From a virus, in the IMG/VR virus record IMGVR_UViG_3300044639_000555, positions 1 to 43,195 of that record: a DNA stretch of 43,195 nt. One strand, given 5' to 3'. The translations under genes and the position numbers were made by a program. Below the pieces are notes generated by a model. That model saw only the letters and a program-made list of their open reading frames with translations, did no database searches and was not told the origin of the DNA. This document shows positions 22,475 to 31,550 of the stretch, in pieces. How positions within the stretch are numbered: the first letter of the stretch is position 1; every line of letters begins with the position of its first letter.

Positions 22475-23956
22475 TTATGCAAATGAAAATAGTTCGTTAA
22501 ATTTAGTTAATGCATTTACAGTCTTTTTACCACTCATACCTTGACTACCTGATTGCATTTGCATCCAGAGGCTATTGTACTGTTCAATGACCCGATGACT
22601 GTCTTGCCTAGTTTTCTGCGAGAATACCTCGTTAACTACATCACGGAATGTAGTATTACTATTTTTTTGTATAATCATACTGGGCATAATACCTTGTTCA
22701 TATCTTCGATTAGCCTCTTGTACTGCCACAATATGTTGATATACATTGTGACTTTGTAATAATGTATAACTCAATGTATCCCAGCTAGTTTTTGTTTCTT
22801 TACCGTGTTGACCAATGAAGCCTTGTCCTCGATAGCACAAGTCCTTCATCAGTAGTTTATCAGTTACTGGACTGTCTGTAAAGACTTTATGGATGCCGTC
22901 AGCCAAAACACCATCGCTAAATTTGCGATTGTCTGTCGCATAGTCTTTATTCTCGGCAGTCTTTTCCATACTGTATGACCATTTTTTATTATGTTCAATA
23001 CTGTTATTAAAATATGCTAGACCTTTAGCCGCACTAAAGAATGGGCTTGCACAATCAAATGTGATTTGTAGTTTTGGATTGTGATACTTACGAATAGCTT
23101 TCTGGATATCAGTAAACAATACTGCATATTCTAAAATTGATACACCCAAACAGTGAATCAAGTCATGCTTACCTTCTTGTAGTAGTCCATCATAAATGAT
23201 ATCAACCATTCTACGCAACGTCAAATGAATATCAATCTTTGTTTGTCCCCCGAATGCCCAGCCATTAAAATGAGTGTCAGGATAGATGTTTGGATCGCAA
23301 TACTTTTTCATTTCGTCATACCATTTATCACTATCAGTATGAGTACGACCTTGTAATACATTTAGAAACTTACATTTACCAGAACGATTGTTAATAAAAT
23401 ATTCGTTATTGATATGAGTAGCAACAATAGCATCGTCAACATCTCTAATGCCGTGTACACTATTACCTTGCTTATCCTTAAGATGAAAGGTTGTTTCAGA
23501 TTGACTTGGTATATCTAAACACATGCCATAGTTCATGTATGTGTCCATCCACTTCAATACTATCTTACGTTTTTCCATTGCTTTAGGACAATTAGGATTC
23601 TTCCAGTCAGCAGGCCATTGACCTTTTAGAATCTGAAATCCACCTGAGTCACCCAACATGAATGTATGCGGGTCACGTTCACGAATAATACTTTCTGAGT
23701 TATCATTTACAGTTGTATCTAAGTTTGCATGACCAGCACTATACAAACCCCATTCATAATAATATAGACCTTCTTTTTTATTAAGAAAGTTAAGTTTCTC
23801 TACATCATTGTTAAATCCTGCGGGTATACGATTAGTGTCAAAGTAAGATTCACCCTTACGTTGTTTACCTAAGCCACTAATATAGAAACTACTAACTGCA
23901 GGTAAGAACAATGCCCACTCAGGGTTATGTTGATTAGATAAGTTTGATTGTTCCAT
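22475..23956 (-). CDS. DpdA-like DNA 7-deazaguanine transglycosylase
   Basis: This 493-residue protein belongs to the tRNA-guanine transglycosylase superfamily, which phages and bacteria use (as DpdA) to swap guanine in DNA for a 7-deazaguanine. The TGT signature GDSGGFQ is at about 102-108, with the active-site Asp at 103. MCLDIPSQ with Asp148, FLNVLQGRTHTD, NGWAFGGQTK, HCLGVS and QITFDCASP (candidate nucleophile Asp301) follow in TGT order. The CxCxxC zinc site of bacterial Tgt is not seen, as expected for phage DpdA forms. It sits next to the clamp and a T-fold gene, and upstream of folE, queD and queE. Confidence 0.88.
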   Translation of the reverse strand: MEQSNLSNQHNPEWALFLPAVSSFYISGLGKQRKGESYFDTNRIPAGFNNDVEKLNFLNKKEGLYYYEWGLYSAGHANLDTTVNDNSESIIRERDPHTFMLGDSGGFQILKGQWPADWKNPNCPKAMEKRKIVLKWMDTYMNYGMCLDIPSQSETTFHLKDKQGNSVHGIRDVDDAIVATHINNEYFINNRSGKCKFLNVLQGRTHTDSDKWYDEMKKYCDPNIYPDTHFNGWAFGGQTKIDIHLTLRRMVDIIYDGLLQEGKHDLIHCLGVSILEYAVLFTDIQKAIRKYHNPKLQITFDCASPFFSAAKGLAYFNNSIEHNKKWSYSMEKTAENKDYATDNRKFSDGVLADGIHKVFTDSPVTDKLLMKDLCYRGQGFIGQHGKETKTSWDTLSYTLLQSHNVYQHIVAVQEANRRYEQGIMPSMIIQKNSNTTFRDVVNEVFSQKTRQDSHRVIEQYNSLWMQMQSGSQGMSGKKTVNALTKFNELFSFA

Positions 23957-24318
23957 TAAACTGTTTCTTCTTTTTTGATAAGTGTTGCTATCATTTTAGC
24001 CTGATGTTGCTTTTCTTTGATTTGACTTACAAGGTCATTAATAGTAGGATTCGTTTTAGCAAGAGTTTCAAATTCTAATTCCTCGTCACGCTTCTTACGT
24101 GCCCAATGTATAATTTCCAGTATATCTTGATCTAAAGTCACTGTAGCGTAACTGCTGGGTAGCTGTTGCCAACCTGTGCCATTAAACACTTCTAGTTCTG
24201 CATTGTTAACACGTATCATACCCTGGATAGGATTATTAGCATTGGGATTAATATAAGGTAAGGCAGTATTACCCCCGCTTACCGTGACTCCGCATGTGCC
24301 TGTAAGTCCCTTAATCAT
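23956..24318 (-). CDS. Conserved phage protein with fibre-like N-terminus
   Basis: This 120-residue protein starts MIKGLTGTCGVTVSGGNTAL, overlapping the clamp stop as ATGA. The N-terminal half has the GMIRVNNAELEVFNGTGWQQ pattern seen in phage fibre or structural segments. The C-terminal half is a charged coiled coil (ILEIIHWARKKRDEELEFET, then VSQIKEKQHQAKMIATLIKK). I recall this two-part protein from T4-like phages, function unknown. A longer frame inside the clamp gene was rejected. Confidence 0.72.
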   Translation of the reverse strand: MIKGLTGTCGVTVSGGNTALPYINPNANNPIQGMIRVNNAELEVFNGTGWQQLPSSYATVTLDQDILEIIHWARKKRDEELEFETLAKTNPTINDLVSQIKEKQHQAKMIATLIKKEETV

Positions 24319-25049
24319 TTTTGTTGTGCAGGTAGCAAATATCTGTAATCGCAAAGACCACTATCAACTGTGATTTCCATTGCACCCTTGTTGCTTAAAC
24401 GCAAAGTTTTATCACCAGTGAGATTTAAGATGTTCAATACTTGTGCAATAGGCCATAGAAATTTATCATTAATTTTTCCAGTAATATTACTTGCAAACAC
24501 AAAGTTACCATTATGTGATGATGGGTCACCAAAATAAACTTTTAGATTATCATCCTCAACCATTGTTCTAAATTTAGTTTCTTCACTGTTAGCACTTTGT
24601 TGTTTCTTCAAACGTAGAATGCTAGCAACACTAGGCTGGATCTCAATATCCCAGCCAGTACCATGATAAGTTACTGCACGTACCTTGTCCTCAATAAAAC
24701 TCTGGGCCGTAAAACGATAGTCGTTAACGAAATCTCCACTCCCTGTTTCAAAGTGAATACTGCTCAATGCGTTAGGGTCATCACGGGTACCTCTAATTAC
24801 ATTGATTTTAGCCTTCTCATCATATTCATCATCAAAACTAAGAATAGTTTTAAGTTTACCTAGATTAGGCATACCAACTACACCGATAAACTCGGGATGC
24901 GGATTCTTAAATGTGCCACTAAGAATAACACTCTTATCTTCTGCAATAGCATTGATAGTTGTCTCTGTATCTGTACCAGTTACCTTAACTAGTTCAATAA
25001 ATCCCAATGCACTAGTATGTGCAATAATATCTTGTAAAATGTCTTTCAT
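24315..25049 (-). CDS. DNA polymerase sliding clamp (T4 gp45-like)
   Basis: This 244-residue protein has the size and layout of T4 gp45-type clamps, a trimeric ring that holds polymerase on DNA and, in T4, also activates late transcription. Segments such as EFIGVVGMPNLGKLKTILSF and the C-terminal GDKTLRLSNKGAMEITVDSG fit clamp repeats. The start MKDILQDI has AAAGGAAAG upstream. The eight extra codons of a longer frame are the ribosome site itself. It has its own promoter at 25096-25124 and lies just after polB. Confidence 0.88.
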   Translation of the reverse strand: MKDILQDIIAHTSALGFIELVKVTGTDTETTINAIAEDKSVILSGTFKNPHPEFIGVVGMPNLGKLKTILSFDDEYDEKAKINVIRGTRDDPNALSSIHFETGSGDFVNDYRFTAQSFIEDKVRAVTYHGTGWDIEIQPSVASILRLKKQQSANSEETKFRTMVEDDNLKVYFGDPSSHNGNFVFASNITGKINDKFLWPIAQVLNILNLTGDKTLRLSNKGAMEITVDSGLCDYRYLLPAQQK

Positions 25050-25095
25050 TTCTTTCCTTTGTATGTATAACACTATTTAGGTGTTGTATGTGTGC

Positions 25096-25124
25096 ATTAT
25101 AATGGAATATAATACGCAAGTCAA
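25096..25124 (-). promoter_or_regulatory. Sigma-70-type promoter for the clamp operon
   Basis: Minus strand TTGACT (25124-25119), 17-nt spacer, TATAAT (25101-25096). The leader is about 40 nt. It drives the clamp and the genes after it, including dpdA. Confidence 0.84.
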
Positions 25125-25131
25125 CACCAGT

Positions 25132-27849
25132 TTAACCGAATGAGAACAAATCATCAAATGTTGATTTAACATCTGTACTATCTCGTATATCCCAATCTAA
25201 TACACCTAATAGATTATCAATCTTTTCATCTACTAGAGTTTTTTCCATTTCTTCATCATCAAATGGCAATTCAGTAAACCATTGAGGTAATCGTAGTTCA
25301 TCTGTGGGATATGCTATGCTAGTGAAACCTAATGGATTTGATTTCAATTTACACACAATCACTTTCATACCATCAACAATTTTCATGCTATAGTTATCTG
25401 AATTAACTTTGCGTAGATAATTGTAGTTCAATGAACCTCTTACATGTCCGGGCATATTAGCACGACCAGTTTTACTATTAGCCTCTAGATTACCATACGT
25501 TGTTAGTTTGTTAACACCTTTTGGTGAGCCTTTAGTCCAGCTATCCTGCTTAGTAAGTACTCGTTTAAATTCTTTGATTTTATCAACTACTTCTGCACGA
25601 CCTTTACCGTCTTGAATTACCATGCACAATACATTCATTAAGAATTCTTGTACATATTTAGGAGTATCTGCTCGTTTCAAATCAAGACCCATAGCCTTAA
25701 CATCACCTGCTTTACCTTCCTTATCCTTACGCTTGCCCTCTTTATCAAAGATATTGATAGCGTAACGTTTCTTTGTAATAAAGATAGCACGATCACCGAT
25801 CAGTTCACGACCAGCTTTAATGATTTCACCATTCTTGCGTGGCGAATGAAATGCTTTCTCCATAAATGCTGGAAAACTTTCATTCGCCTGGTCAGCAATA
25901 TTATCATATAATGAAATGCATAGTTCTTTATCCCATTGCAATTCACCATTCTGTATTTGTGTTTGTAACACAGGATAAGCACTAAAATAACAACTGTCAG
26001 TATCACCATAAACAATTGCATGTCCTTCGTGATTATACTCGCCGGTCACACATTCATTGATTTGGCTCATCATATGACGCACAATCTGCCGACCACTCAA
26101 TGTTACTGATTGACCGATACGTTTATCATAGAATCTGCAATGCTCATTCAATAGTGCGCCATATGCAGAGTTAAGCAAAATCTTGCGTACCAGTTGTCGC
26201 TTATCCCAATACTCCCTGTCAGCTTGGGTCGTTGCTTCTTTTAGTTTCTTCTGCATTTCCTTACGATCACTATACCAACGAGTTAGCAATCCAGGTACAA
26301 CACCCTCTTTCTCGTATGTAAAGATTGTGCCATTCGCACTAAGCATCCAAGGCTTATTACTATCAAAGATTAGTTTCCATATCTCTGCCGCACTCATCTC
26401 CTCACTCCGACCATCTTCATAATCAAGTGTAAGCATAGTGCCACGTTCTTGATTCATAATTGCGGTATATTCTAGTGCGCCAAATAGATTTTCCCAAAGA
26501 ATACTACCAGTAACTGCATCATCGCCCTCTTTGTGGCGTTTCTTTTCAGATGCAAGTCGCTGACCTTTATCCGTCATAAATTTATCAGTTAGTGTTTGTC
26601 TGACTTGACCAATGATGGTTTCACCTGCCATGTTGAGGGCTCTAATAACCGAGGGGTAGAGCGAGTTGATATCAACTGCTCCGACGTATTCGTGCATACC
26701 TTTTTTGGGCGTAGCAACATAGGCACCTGCCGCTTGTTGGACATCTTCTGCATTTTCTTTCCTTCGTTTTTTATCTGGGACAACTAAACCTCGTTCATGC
26801 GCTTCATTGAAAATTGCCATTTCAATCATAGCTACAGAACCCATTACTGTTGGCAGTAATACTGTATTCTCATGTGCTAGTTGATTAGCTAATTCTAAGA
26901 ATTTTAGTTTGTTGTGAATCTTAACCAACAACATAGTATCTTGACGGTTGTACTCTAAGAACTTTTCCCAGTCTTTGTTGTACAATTGGTCAAGCGTACC
27001 TTCGTATTGTGTTTTGTTTTCACCAACTTCCATCTCACCAATAGCATCTAGTTTATAGCTATGGCGACTTTCGTAGTTGTACTTCTTGTAAAGTTGAAGA
27101 TAGTCCATGTGAATACGACCAACCAAATCATAAGTCTGTTCTGACTTACCAAATCGTTCATATTCTCTTGGCTTGGGTAGTTGACCCATTAAACAGAATT
27201 TCCGTGTATCGTCTTTACTCATTACACGGGTGACACGATTAACCATATATGGTATATCATACCCTTCTGAATTCCAGCCAGTCAATACATCTGCATCATC
27301 AATCAGTTCAAAGAATGTATCAAACATTTCCTTTTCATTTTTGAAAAGTAATGTATTCTCATATTTGCGTGTGATTTCCCATGCTGTTTCGTCACTCGTA
27401 TGCTTTGGGGCAATACACAATGTTATCAATGTGTCTTGCCAATCCAAATACATACTGATTGCAGTTACTGGATTGAATGGGTCAGTAGTAGGGCTGAAAC
27501 CTTTTTCTGGATCAAAGTCTACTTCAATGTCAAAGAAACAAGTATGTAACTTTGGCGCATCTACACCCAAATAATTTTCGCTTAAGCAACGAAATACAGG
27601 ATTAACATCACTTTCAAATAGTTCTTTGCCACCGTGTATTCTACGTTCTTTTTCAAACTCTGCACGTTTGCGTGTACTGAATCTAGATACAGGATTACCA
27701 TAGATACTACGATGCTTGCCTTTATTATCAGGATAATAGAGAACATAGTTGGCAGGATATTCAGTGTAATGACGCTTACCGTCATTACCTCGTTCAACTA
27801 CATAAATTCTATCTTCATCCCTAGAATGGATGGCATCTACATAACTCAA
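25132..27849 (-). CDS. Family B DNA polymerase (T4 gp43-like)
   Basis: This 905-residue replicative polymerase has 3'-5' exonuclease. Exo I CFFDIEVDFD has Asp107 and Glu109, Exo II is LTGWNSEGYDIPYMV, Exo III is YNRQDTMLL, Pol A is DINSLYPSVIRALN, Pol B is KILLNSAYGALLN and Pol C is YGDTDSCY. All catalytic residues appear intact. The length is close to T4 gp43 (898 residues). The gene is coupled to dsbA by ATGA and is followed at once by the clamp promoter. No clamp loader, primase or gp41 helicase gene is in this window. Confidence 0.97.
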   Translation of the reverse strand: MSYVDAIHSRDEDRIYVVERGNDGKRHYTEYPANYVLYYPDNKGKHRSIYGNPVSRFSTRKRAEFEKERRIHGGKELFESDVNPVFRCLSENYLGVDAPKLHTCFFDIEVDFDPEKGFSPTTDPFNPVTAISMYLDWQDTLITLCIAPKHTSDETAWEITRKYENTLLFKNEKEMFDTFFELIDDADVLTGWNSEGYDIPYMVNRVTRVMSKDDTRKFCLMGQLPKPREYERFGKSEQTYDLVGRIHMDYLQLYKKYNYESRHSYKLDAIGEMEVGENKTQYEGTLDQLYNKDWEKFLEYNRQDTMLLVKIHNKLKFLELANQLAHENTVLLPTVMGSVAMIEMAIFNEAHERGLVVPDKKRRKENAEDVQQAAGAYVATPKKGMHEYVGAVDINSLYPSVIRALNMAGETIIGQVRQTLTDKFMTDKGQRLASEKKRHKEGDDAVTGSILWENLFGALEYTAIMNQERGTMLTLDYEDGRSEEMSAAEIWKLIFDSNKPWMLSANGTIFTYEKEGVVPGLLTRWYSDRKEMQKKLKEATTQADREYWDKRQLVRKILLNSAYGALLNEHCRFYDKRIGQSVTLSGRQIVRHMMSQINECVTGEYNHEGHAIVYGDTDSCYFSAYPVLQTQIQNGELQWDKELCISLYDNIADQANESFPAFMEKAFHSPRKNGEIIKAGRELIGDRAIFITKKRYAINIFDKEGKRKDKEGKAGDVKAMGLDLKRADTPKYVQEFLMNVLCMVIQDGKGRAEVVDKIKEFKRVLTKQDSWTKGSPKGVNKLTTYGNLEANSKTGRANMPGHVRGSLNYNYLRKVNSDNYSMKIVDGMKVIVCKLKSNPLGFTSIAYPTDELRLPQWFTELPFDDEEMEKTLVDEKIDNLLGVLDWDIRDSTDVKSTFDDLFSFG

Positions 27850-28109
27850 ATTGTTTTACCCACTGTTTCCAAAATAGTGTTGAGTTGTTCGTGTTCTTGA
27901 TTTGATTGCGTTAGGCTCGCTTTATGAGCCACTCTGATTGCTTTTTTAAGTACACTAGGTTTAACTTCTAGTTCTTCTGCAATTGCTTTGATAGTGTCTG
28001 TAAGACCACCATTTAATGTGTCAATTTCGTGCATTACTGCCATACCCTCATTGACAAGTTGGGTAAGTTTAATCTTCTGATCGCCGTTGAATGTTTTCAC
28101 ATCACTCAT
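27846..28109 (-). CDS. DsbA-like dsDNA-binding protein
   Basis: This 87-residue helical protein resembles T4 DsbA, a small double-strand DNA-binding protein that stimulates late transcription. The shared part is the C-terminal region with TIKAIAEELEVKPSVLKKAI RVAHK, like the T4 segment around DELGVDGKMFNRLLALYHK. AAGGAGTATTT precedes the ATG. It is the first gene of the promoter at 28133-28160 and is coupled to polB. Confidence 0.75.
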   Translation of the reverse strand: MSDVKTFNGDQKIKLTQLVNEGMAVMHEIDTLNGGLTDTIKAIAEELEVKPSVLKKAIRVAHKASLTQSNQEHEQLNTILETVGKTI

Positions 28110-28132
28110 AAATACTCCTTGAGAAAGTACTT

Positions 28133-28160
28133 ATTATACATGAAATCGTAAAGAAGTCAA
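28133..28160 (-). promoter_or_regulatory. Sigma-70-type promoter for dsbA-polB
   Basis: Minus strand TTGACT (28160-28155), 16-nt spacer, TATAAT (28138-28133). Leader of about 20 nt with AAGGAG. Confidence 0.83.
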
Positions 28161-28183
28161 ACTTTTTGTGTAAAAATTTACCC

Positions 28184-29464
28184 TTATCTAATATAACTTA
28201 CTTGACCTGTTCTGCTAATAGATAAATGGCTGCGTACCCAGTCAACTATATCACCTTCTTGGCCCTTTAATGTGTTACCCCAACCTCTATCTCTATCTAG
28301 ACCAAAATAATCTTCCATAGCATAGGCATATATTGAATATAAGTCCCAATAGCTGAACGAGTCCTCTGTTTGTTCCATAAGGTCTACTGCTATTTCTTTT
28401 AGTGTTTGTGGGTAGATTTTTAATGAGCCTTTTACATCACGCACGAATCTTCTGGCTTCATCATTGTAATCTAGGTAATCATTTAGTTTATCGTGTTCGT
28501 GAATAGTATCCCATACTTCCATCTCACTCATTTCATCATTGATGATTCCTAATTTTGTTGCTTCTTCCATTTGCCATTCTTTAAAGCTATCATCTTCTGA
28601 TTCCCATTGATTTACTTTTTCCCAAACGTGGTCCATTACGTAATCAACTATTTGTGTACCGATCGACTCAAGTAATGAATCATCGGTAAAAGGAATCATT
28701 GATTTAATCTCAGGCTCTGCTTGAATAAAGTACTTGTATAAATTAGGAAATCTAGAAGTTAGTAGACTATACAAATTGGTGTTATCATCATTTTCATCCA
28801 TAAATTGATCTGTACCAAAATGTAATTGATATTTTTCTCCATCTGATCTAGGTTGAGTAGGTAACAAAATATACAAAGGACTCTTTGGAGAACTATATCT
28901 ACTAAAATAATTTGTTCCTTTTGTGGCCGCTGTGCACCAACGAGTACCTTGACCATAATAACAAGCGGCCTGTTCATTATCAGGTATCATAACTCTTACA
29001 TCACTATCTTTATAAACTTCCCTAGCCTGCCCTTTATCTTTTAGTGGCTCTGCAGGAGGCTCATAGTTACCCACTATAGTATAAAATTGACTATAACTTA
29101 AACGCATGATATCTTTAGCATCAGCAGGAAAATCATTACGCTTTTTATATTTGTCATACTCGGCAAGCATAGGACTAAGCACATGTGCATCTTCTAAACG
29201 TTTTATATTTTGTTTAGCATACTCACGTGCAAGCCATGGTGTATAAATTTTATTTTTAGTAGGATCCGCTTCTTCTAAGTTACGTAATACTTCTGCAAGT
29301 ATTGCTTCTGTATTTGGTTGACCATCAGGAAATACAAATGTTGTATCATAGAATTGATACTGTTGTTTGTCTCCGCCTGTTGCAAAGGCATTTATCAACT
29401 GCGGACCTACCATCTGTGCAGTTTTGGCTCTATTGTATTCAAGTAAAAACTCACGGGCTCTCAT
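28184..29464 (-). CDS. Virion-associated GTRWCTA-domain protein with CTS-like leader
   Basis: This 426-residue protein starts MRAREFLLEYNR, a leader shared with four other genes here and like the T4 capsid-targeting sequence. The middle (about 160-240) holds CYYGQGTRWCTAATKGTNYF, then SPLYILL and KYQLHFGTDQFMDENDDN. I recall this GTxWCTA domain from many phage proteins without known activity. The conserved Trp-Cys suggests a possible active cysteine. The C-terminal part is acidic and helical. It is coupled to the upstream gene by ATGA and is last in the cassette. Confidence 0.72.
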   Translation of the reverse strand: MRAREFLLEYNRAKTAQMVGPQLINAFATGGDKQQYQFYDTTFVFPDGQPNTEAILAEVLRNLEEADPTKNKIYTPWLAREYAKQNIKRLEDAHVLSPMLAEYDKYKKRNDFPADAKDIMRLSYSQFYTIVGNYEPPAEPLKDKGQAREVYKDSDVRVMIPDNEQAACYYGQGTRWCTAATKGTNYFSRYSSPKSPLYILLPTQPRSDGEKYQLHFGTDQFMDENDDNTNLYSLLTSRFPNLYKYFIQAEPEIKSMIPFTDDSLLESIGTQIVDYVMDHVWEKVNQWESEDDSFKEWQMEEATKLGIINDEMSEMEVWDTIHEHDKLNDYLDYNDEARRFVRDVKGSLKIYPQTLKEIAVDLMEQTEDSFSYWDLYSIYAYAMEDYFGLDRDRGWGNTLKGQEGDIVDWVRSHLSISRTGQVSYIR

Positions 29465-31389
29465 TGAAATATCTCAGAATGTTCCTTACCGTATATTTTA
29501 ATGTATTTTCCTGCCATCATATCAGCTAGTGCTTCAATAGGACTTCCAGGATAGCTATCACCATGTTTAATCATACCAAGCTGGTCTTGTCTATGATGTA
29601 CTAACTCATGGAATATAGTACGGAAAATATCAATTAGATTACGATTACCAATGTATACCCAAATTGTGTCGCCAGAGTGTACTCCAGTATGATGACCTTT
29701 TTGTGCCTTATCGGTATTTTTACTCAATATAAATTTAGGGTATGGCTTTTCTATATTCAATGTTTTTAACGACCAATTGATAAAATCTTTAATTCGTTGA
29801 ACATCATCTTTACCTTCAACTGATTCACGTAAATGACTATTCGTGCCTGCTGCCCAACCCTTAAAGTCATATGCATCATCCCTTGGTAATAGAACAGACT
29901 GTCCCGCTTTATTGGTAAGTAAGACGTTATCAACTTCCTCATCATCATCAATATTCCAACCACGTTGTTGTAGTTGTGCCGTGATAAATTGTAATTGATT
30001 TCTAGTACCAGAACCATATCCTTTTGGATCTAGTGCGGATGCAGAACCTCCATCGTCCATATCAGCCCAGAACCAATCGTTAGCTAATTTCAATACATCT
30101 TTGGGTAACTTCTTCCAAGTAATACCGGCTGGTTTTTTAGCAATTGGTACAACGTTCTGACTAGTTGTGCGTTGTGTTACTTGTTTTTTCTTTTGTAATG
30201 GACTTACGTTAGGTTTAGTAGGTTGTTGCTTGTTGGGGAATTGCACTACTACACCCTCGTAAAAAGCTGTTGAGGGGATAGCTTTTAAAACATAATTGAT
30301 TTTTGGATACTTTTCATGCAACATGTTTAAAAATTCCATTGCCGCATTTCTTGTTTTAAATTTAACTACAGGTTGACCATCTTGGTATATGGCAAAATCT
30401 TTATCTGACTCGCTTCTATCTGGCATAGAAACTACGTCACCCTCATTCATTCCTTTTTTTTTCTTAGCAATAGCAATGGCTGCTTGTTGTTTTAGATTTT
30501 TAGCTTCATTAATTTTTTGTTCTGCAAGCATTACTAATTCTTCTAGTTGTTCTATGCTTTCACAATTCCATCTGCGTAGTGCCAATGCTTTGGGAGTCGG
30601 CTTACCATTAGGCTTTTTCATAGGACCTTTGTTACCGCCCATTCTAGCACAGAAACTTTTACGACGGTTGGCAGCTTTGCTTCCTGGTTTTAATTTACTT
30701 GGCTTAGTTGTTACAGCAGTTTTTAACTTACTACCTGGATTTTCTCTACGATAAGCATTCACAGCCTTTTGACTCATTCCAGAAGTCTTATCTTTCTTGT
30801 TGACTTTGTTCCAGTCTTCTTCAACACTTTCAGCCGGTACACAGTTGTTTACTCTAGTGTCGCCCTTCATTTTAGTGCCTTGCTTTTTATAACCTGTCCA
30901 GCATTTAGGATCAAGACGTTGCTTTTCTTCCGCCACACCTTGTGTTGTATTATCTTGTGGCTGTCCGCTCATAGGAGATACTATGACATAATTTCCAATC
31001 TGAGTATAGTTTTGATGTGCTAATTGATTTTTTATATCTTGTGGGTTACCTAATTTATATTTTTGTACAGCCATTGATAGATTTACTTTATCTAAAATCT
31101 TACCTTTTAGGTCTTGTACTACTACCACAGGATTTGGAGTATTTGCTTCTAGTGAACCTTCCGCCACACCTTCCTCTCCTAATTTTTCTTTGTATTTCTT
31201 TATCCAGGTGTCTGGCGTATGACCGTATTTGCTTACAAATAAATCATGTAATTTTTTACCGGTGATCTTGTAACGCTTACTGATGCGTTGCATTAAATTG
31301 TCAATAGTACTGTAGTCTATCTTGCGTAGGCTAGGTAGTTTCTTTTTCAATTCATCGACTGCGGATTCGTAAAGTAGTTCTGCTCTCAT
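29461..31389 (-). CDS. Multi-domain protein with CTS-like leader and HExxH zincin end
   Basis: This 642-residue mosaic starts MRAELLYESA. In order it has a helical module (about 10-70), GVAEG, a small beta module, QGVAEEK, a Cys-containing basic module (DPKCWTGYKKQGTKMKG), a second basic module like DUF6321 (RRKSFCARMGGNKGPMKKPN ... ALRRWNC), coiled coils, and a C-terminal metallopeptidase-like domain with FHELVHHRQDQ (HExxH) and later a GSPIEALAD segment that supplies a third ligand. GVAE-type sites between modules look like prohead-protease cuts. No Shine-Dalgarno is present. The promoter motif at 31396-31405 lies directly before the ATG. It is probably head-packaged (inference). Confidence 0.75.
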   Translation of the reverse strand: MRAELLYESAVDELKKKLPSLRKIDYSTIDNLMQRISKRYKITGKKLHDLFVSKYGHTPDTWIKKYKEKLGEEGVAEGSLEANTPNPVVVVQDLKGKILDKVNLSMAVQKYKLGNPQDIKNQLAHQNYTQIGNYVIVSPMSGQPQDNTTQGVAEEKQRLDPKCWTGYKKQGTKMKGDTRVNNCVPAESVEEDWNKVNKKDKTSGMSQKAVNAYRRENPGSKLKTAVTTKPSKLKPGSKAANRRKSFCARMGGNKGPMKKPNGKPTPKALALRRWNCESIEQLEELVMLAEQKINEAKNLKQQAAIAIAKKKKGMNEGDVVSMPDRSESDKDFAIYQDGQPVVKFKTRNAAMEFLNMLHEKYPKINYVLKAIPSTAFYEGVVVQFPNKQQPTKPNVSPLQKKKQVTQRTTSQNVVPIAKKPAGITWKKLPKDVLKLANDWFWADMDDGGSASALDPKGYGSGTRNQLQFITAQLQQRGWNIDDDEEVDNVLLTNKAGQSVLLPRDDAYDFKGWAAGTNSHLRESVEGKDDVQRIKDFINWSLKTLNIEKPYPKFILSKNTDKAQKGHHTGVHSGDTIWVYIGNRNLIDIFRTIFHELVHHRQDQLGMIKHGDSYPGSPIEALADMMAGKYIKIYGKEHSEIFQ

Positions 31390-31395
31390 AGTATA

Positions 31396-31405
31396 GTATT
31401 TATGC
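31396..31405 (-). promoter_or_regulatory. Late-promoter-like motif, leaderless start
   Basis: Minus strand GCATAAATAC is followed by TATACT and then at once by the ATG at 31389. The motif resembles the T4 late core TATAAATA with about 6 nt to the start codon. No Shine-Dalgarno is present. Confidence 0.5.
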
Positions 31406-31475
31406 TCACTTCGATGAATTGGGTAGCGAATCCTATCATGCAGCCAGCAGCCGGCTACTCGGTCCTAAGGCGAGT

Positions 31476-31547
31476 TCATACAGGGCTATATGGGTTCAAA
31501 GGTCTGTCCCATTCCCCTTCTTGTTCTGGATATACTGGATATTGCAT
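31476..31547 (-). CDS. Possible 23-aa peptide
   Basis: The frame MQYPVYPEQEGEWDRPLNPY ends SPV and lies in the 160-nt space between two virion-cassette genes, starting just after the stop of the upstream gene. It is Pro/Tyr-rich with acidic residues. There is no clear ribosome site. The rest of this spacer holds a late-like motif and a weak GC-rich inverted repeat (GCCGGC region, about 31440-31455). Confidence 0.25.
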   Translation of the reverse strand: MQYPVYPEQEGEWDRPLNPYSPV

Positions 31548-31550
31548 ATG

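Noticed and set aside
31485-31525. tRNA T-arm-like GGGTTCAAA
   Set aside because: No acceptor stem, anticodon arm or matching stems on either strand around it.
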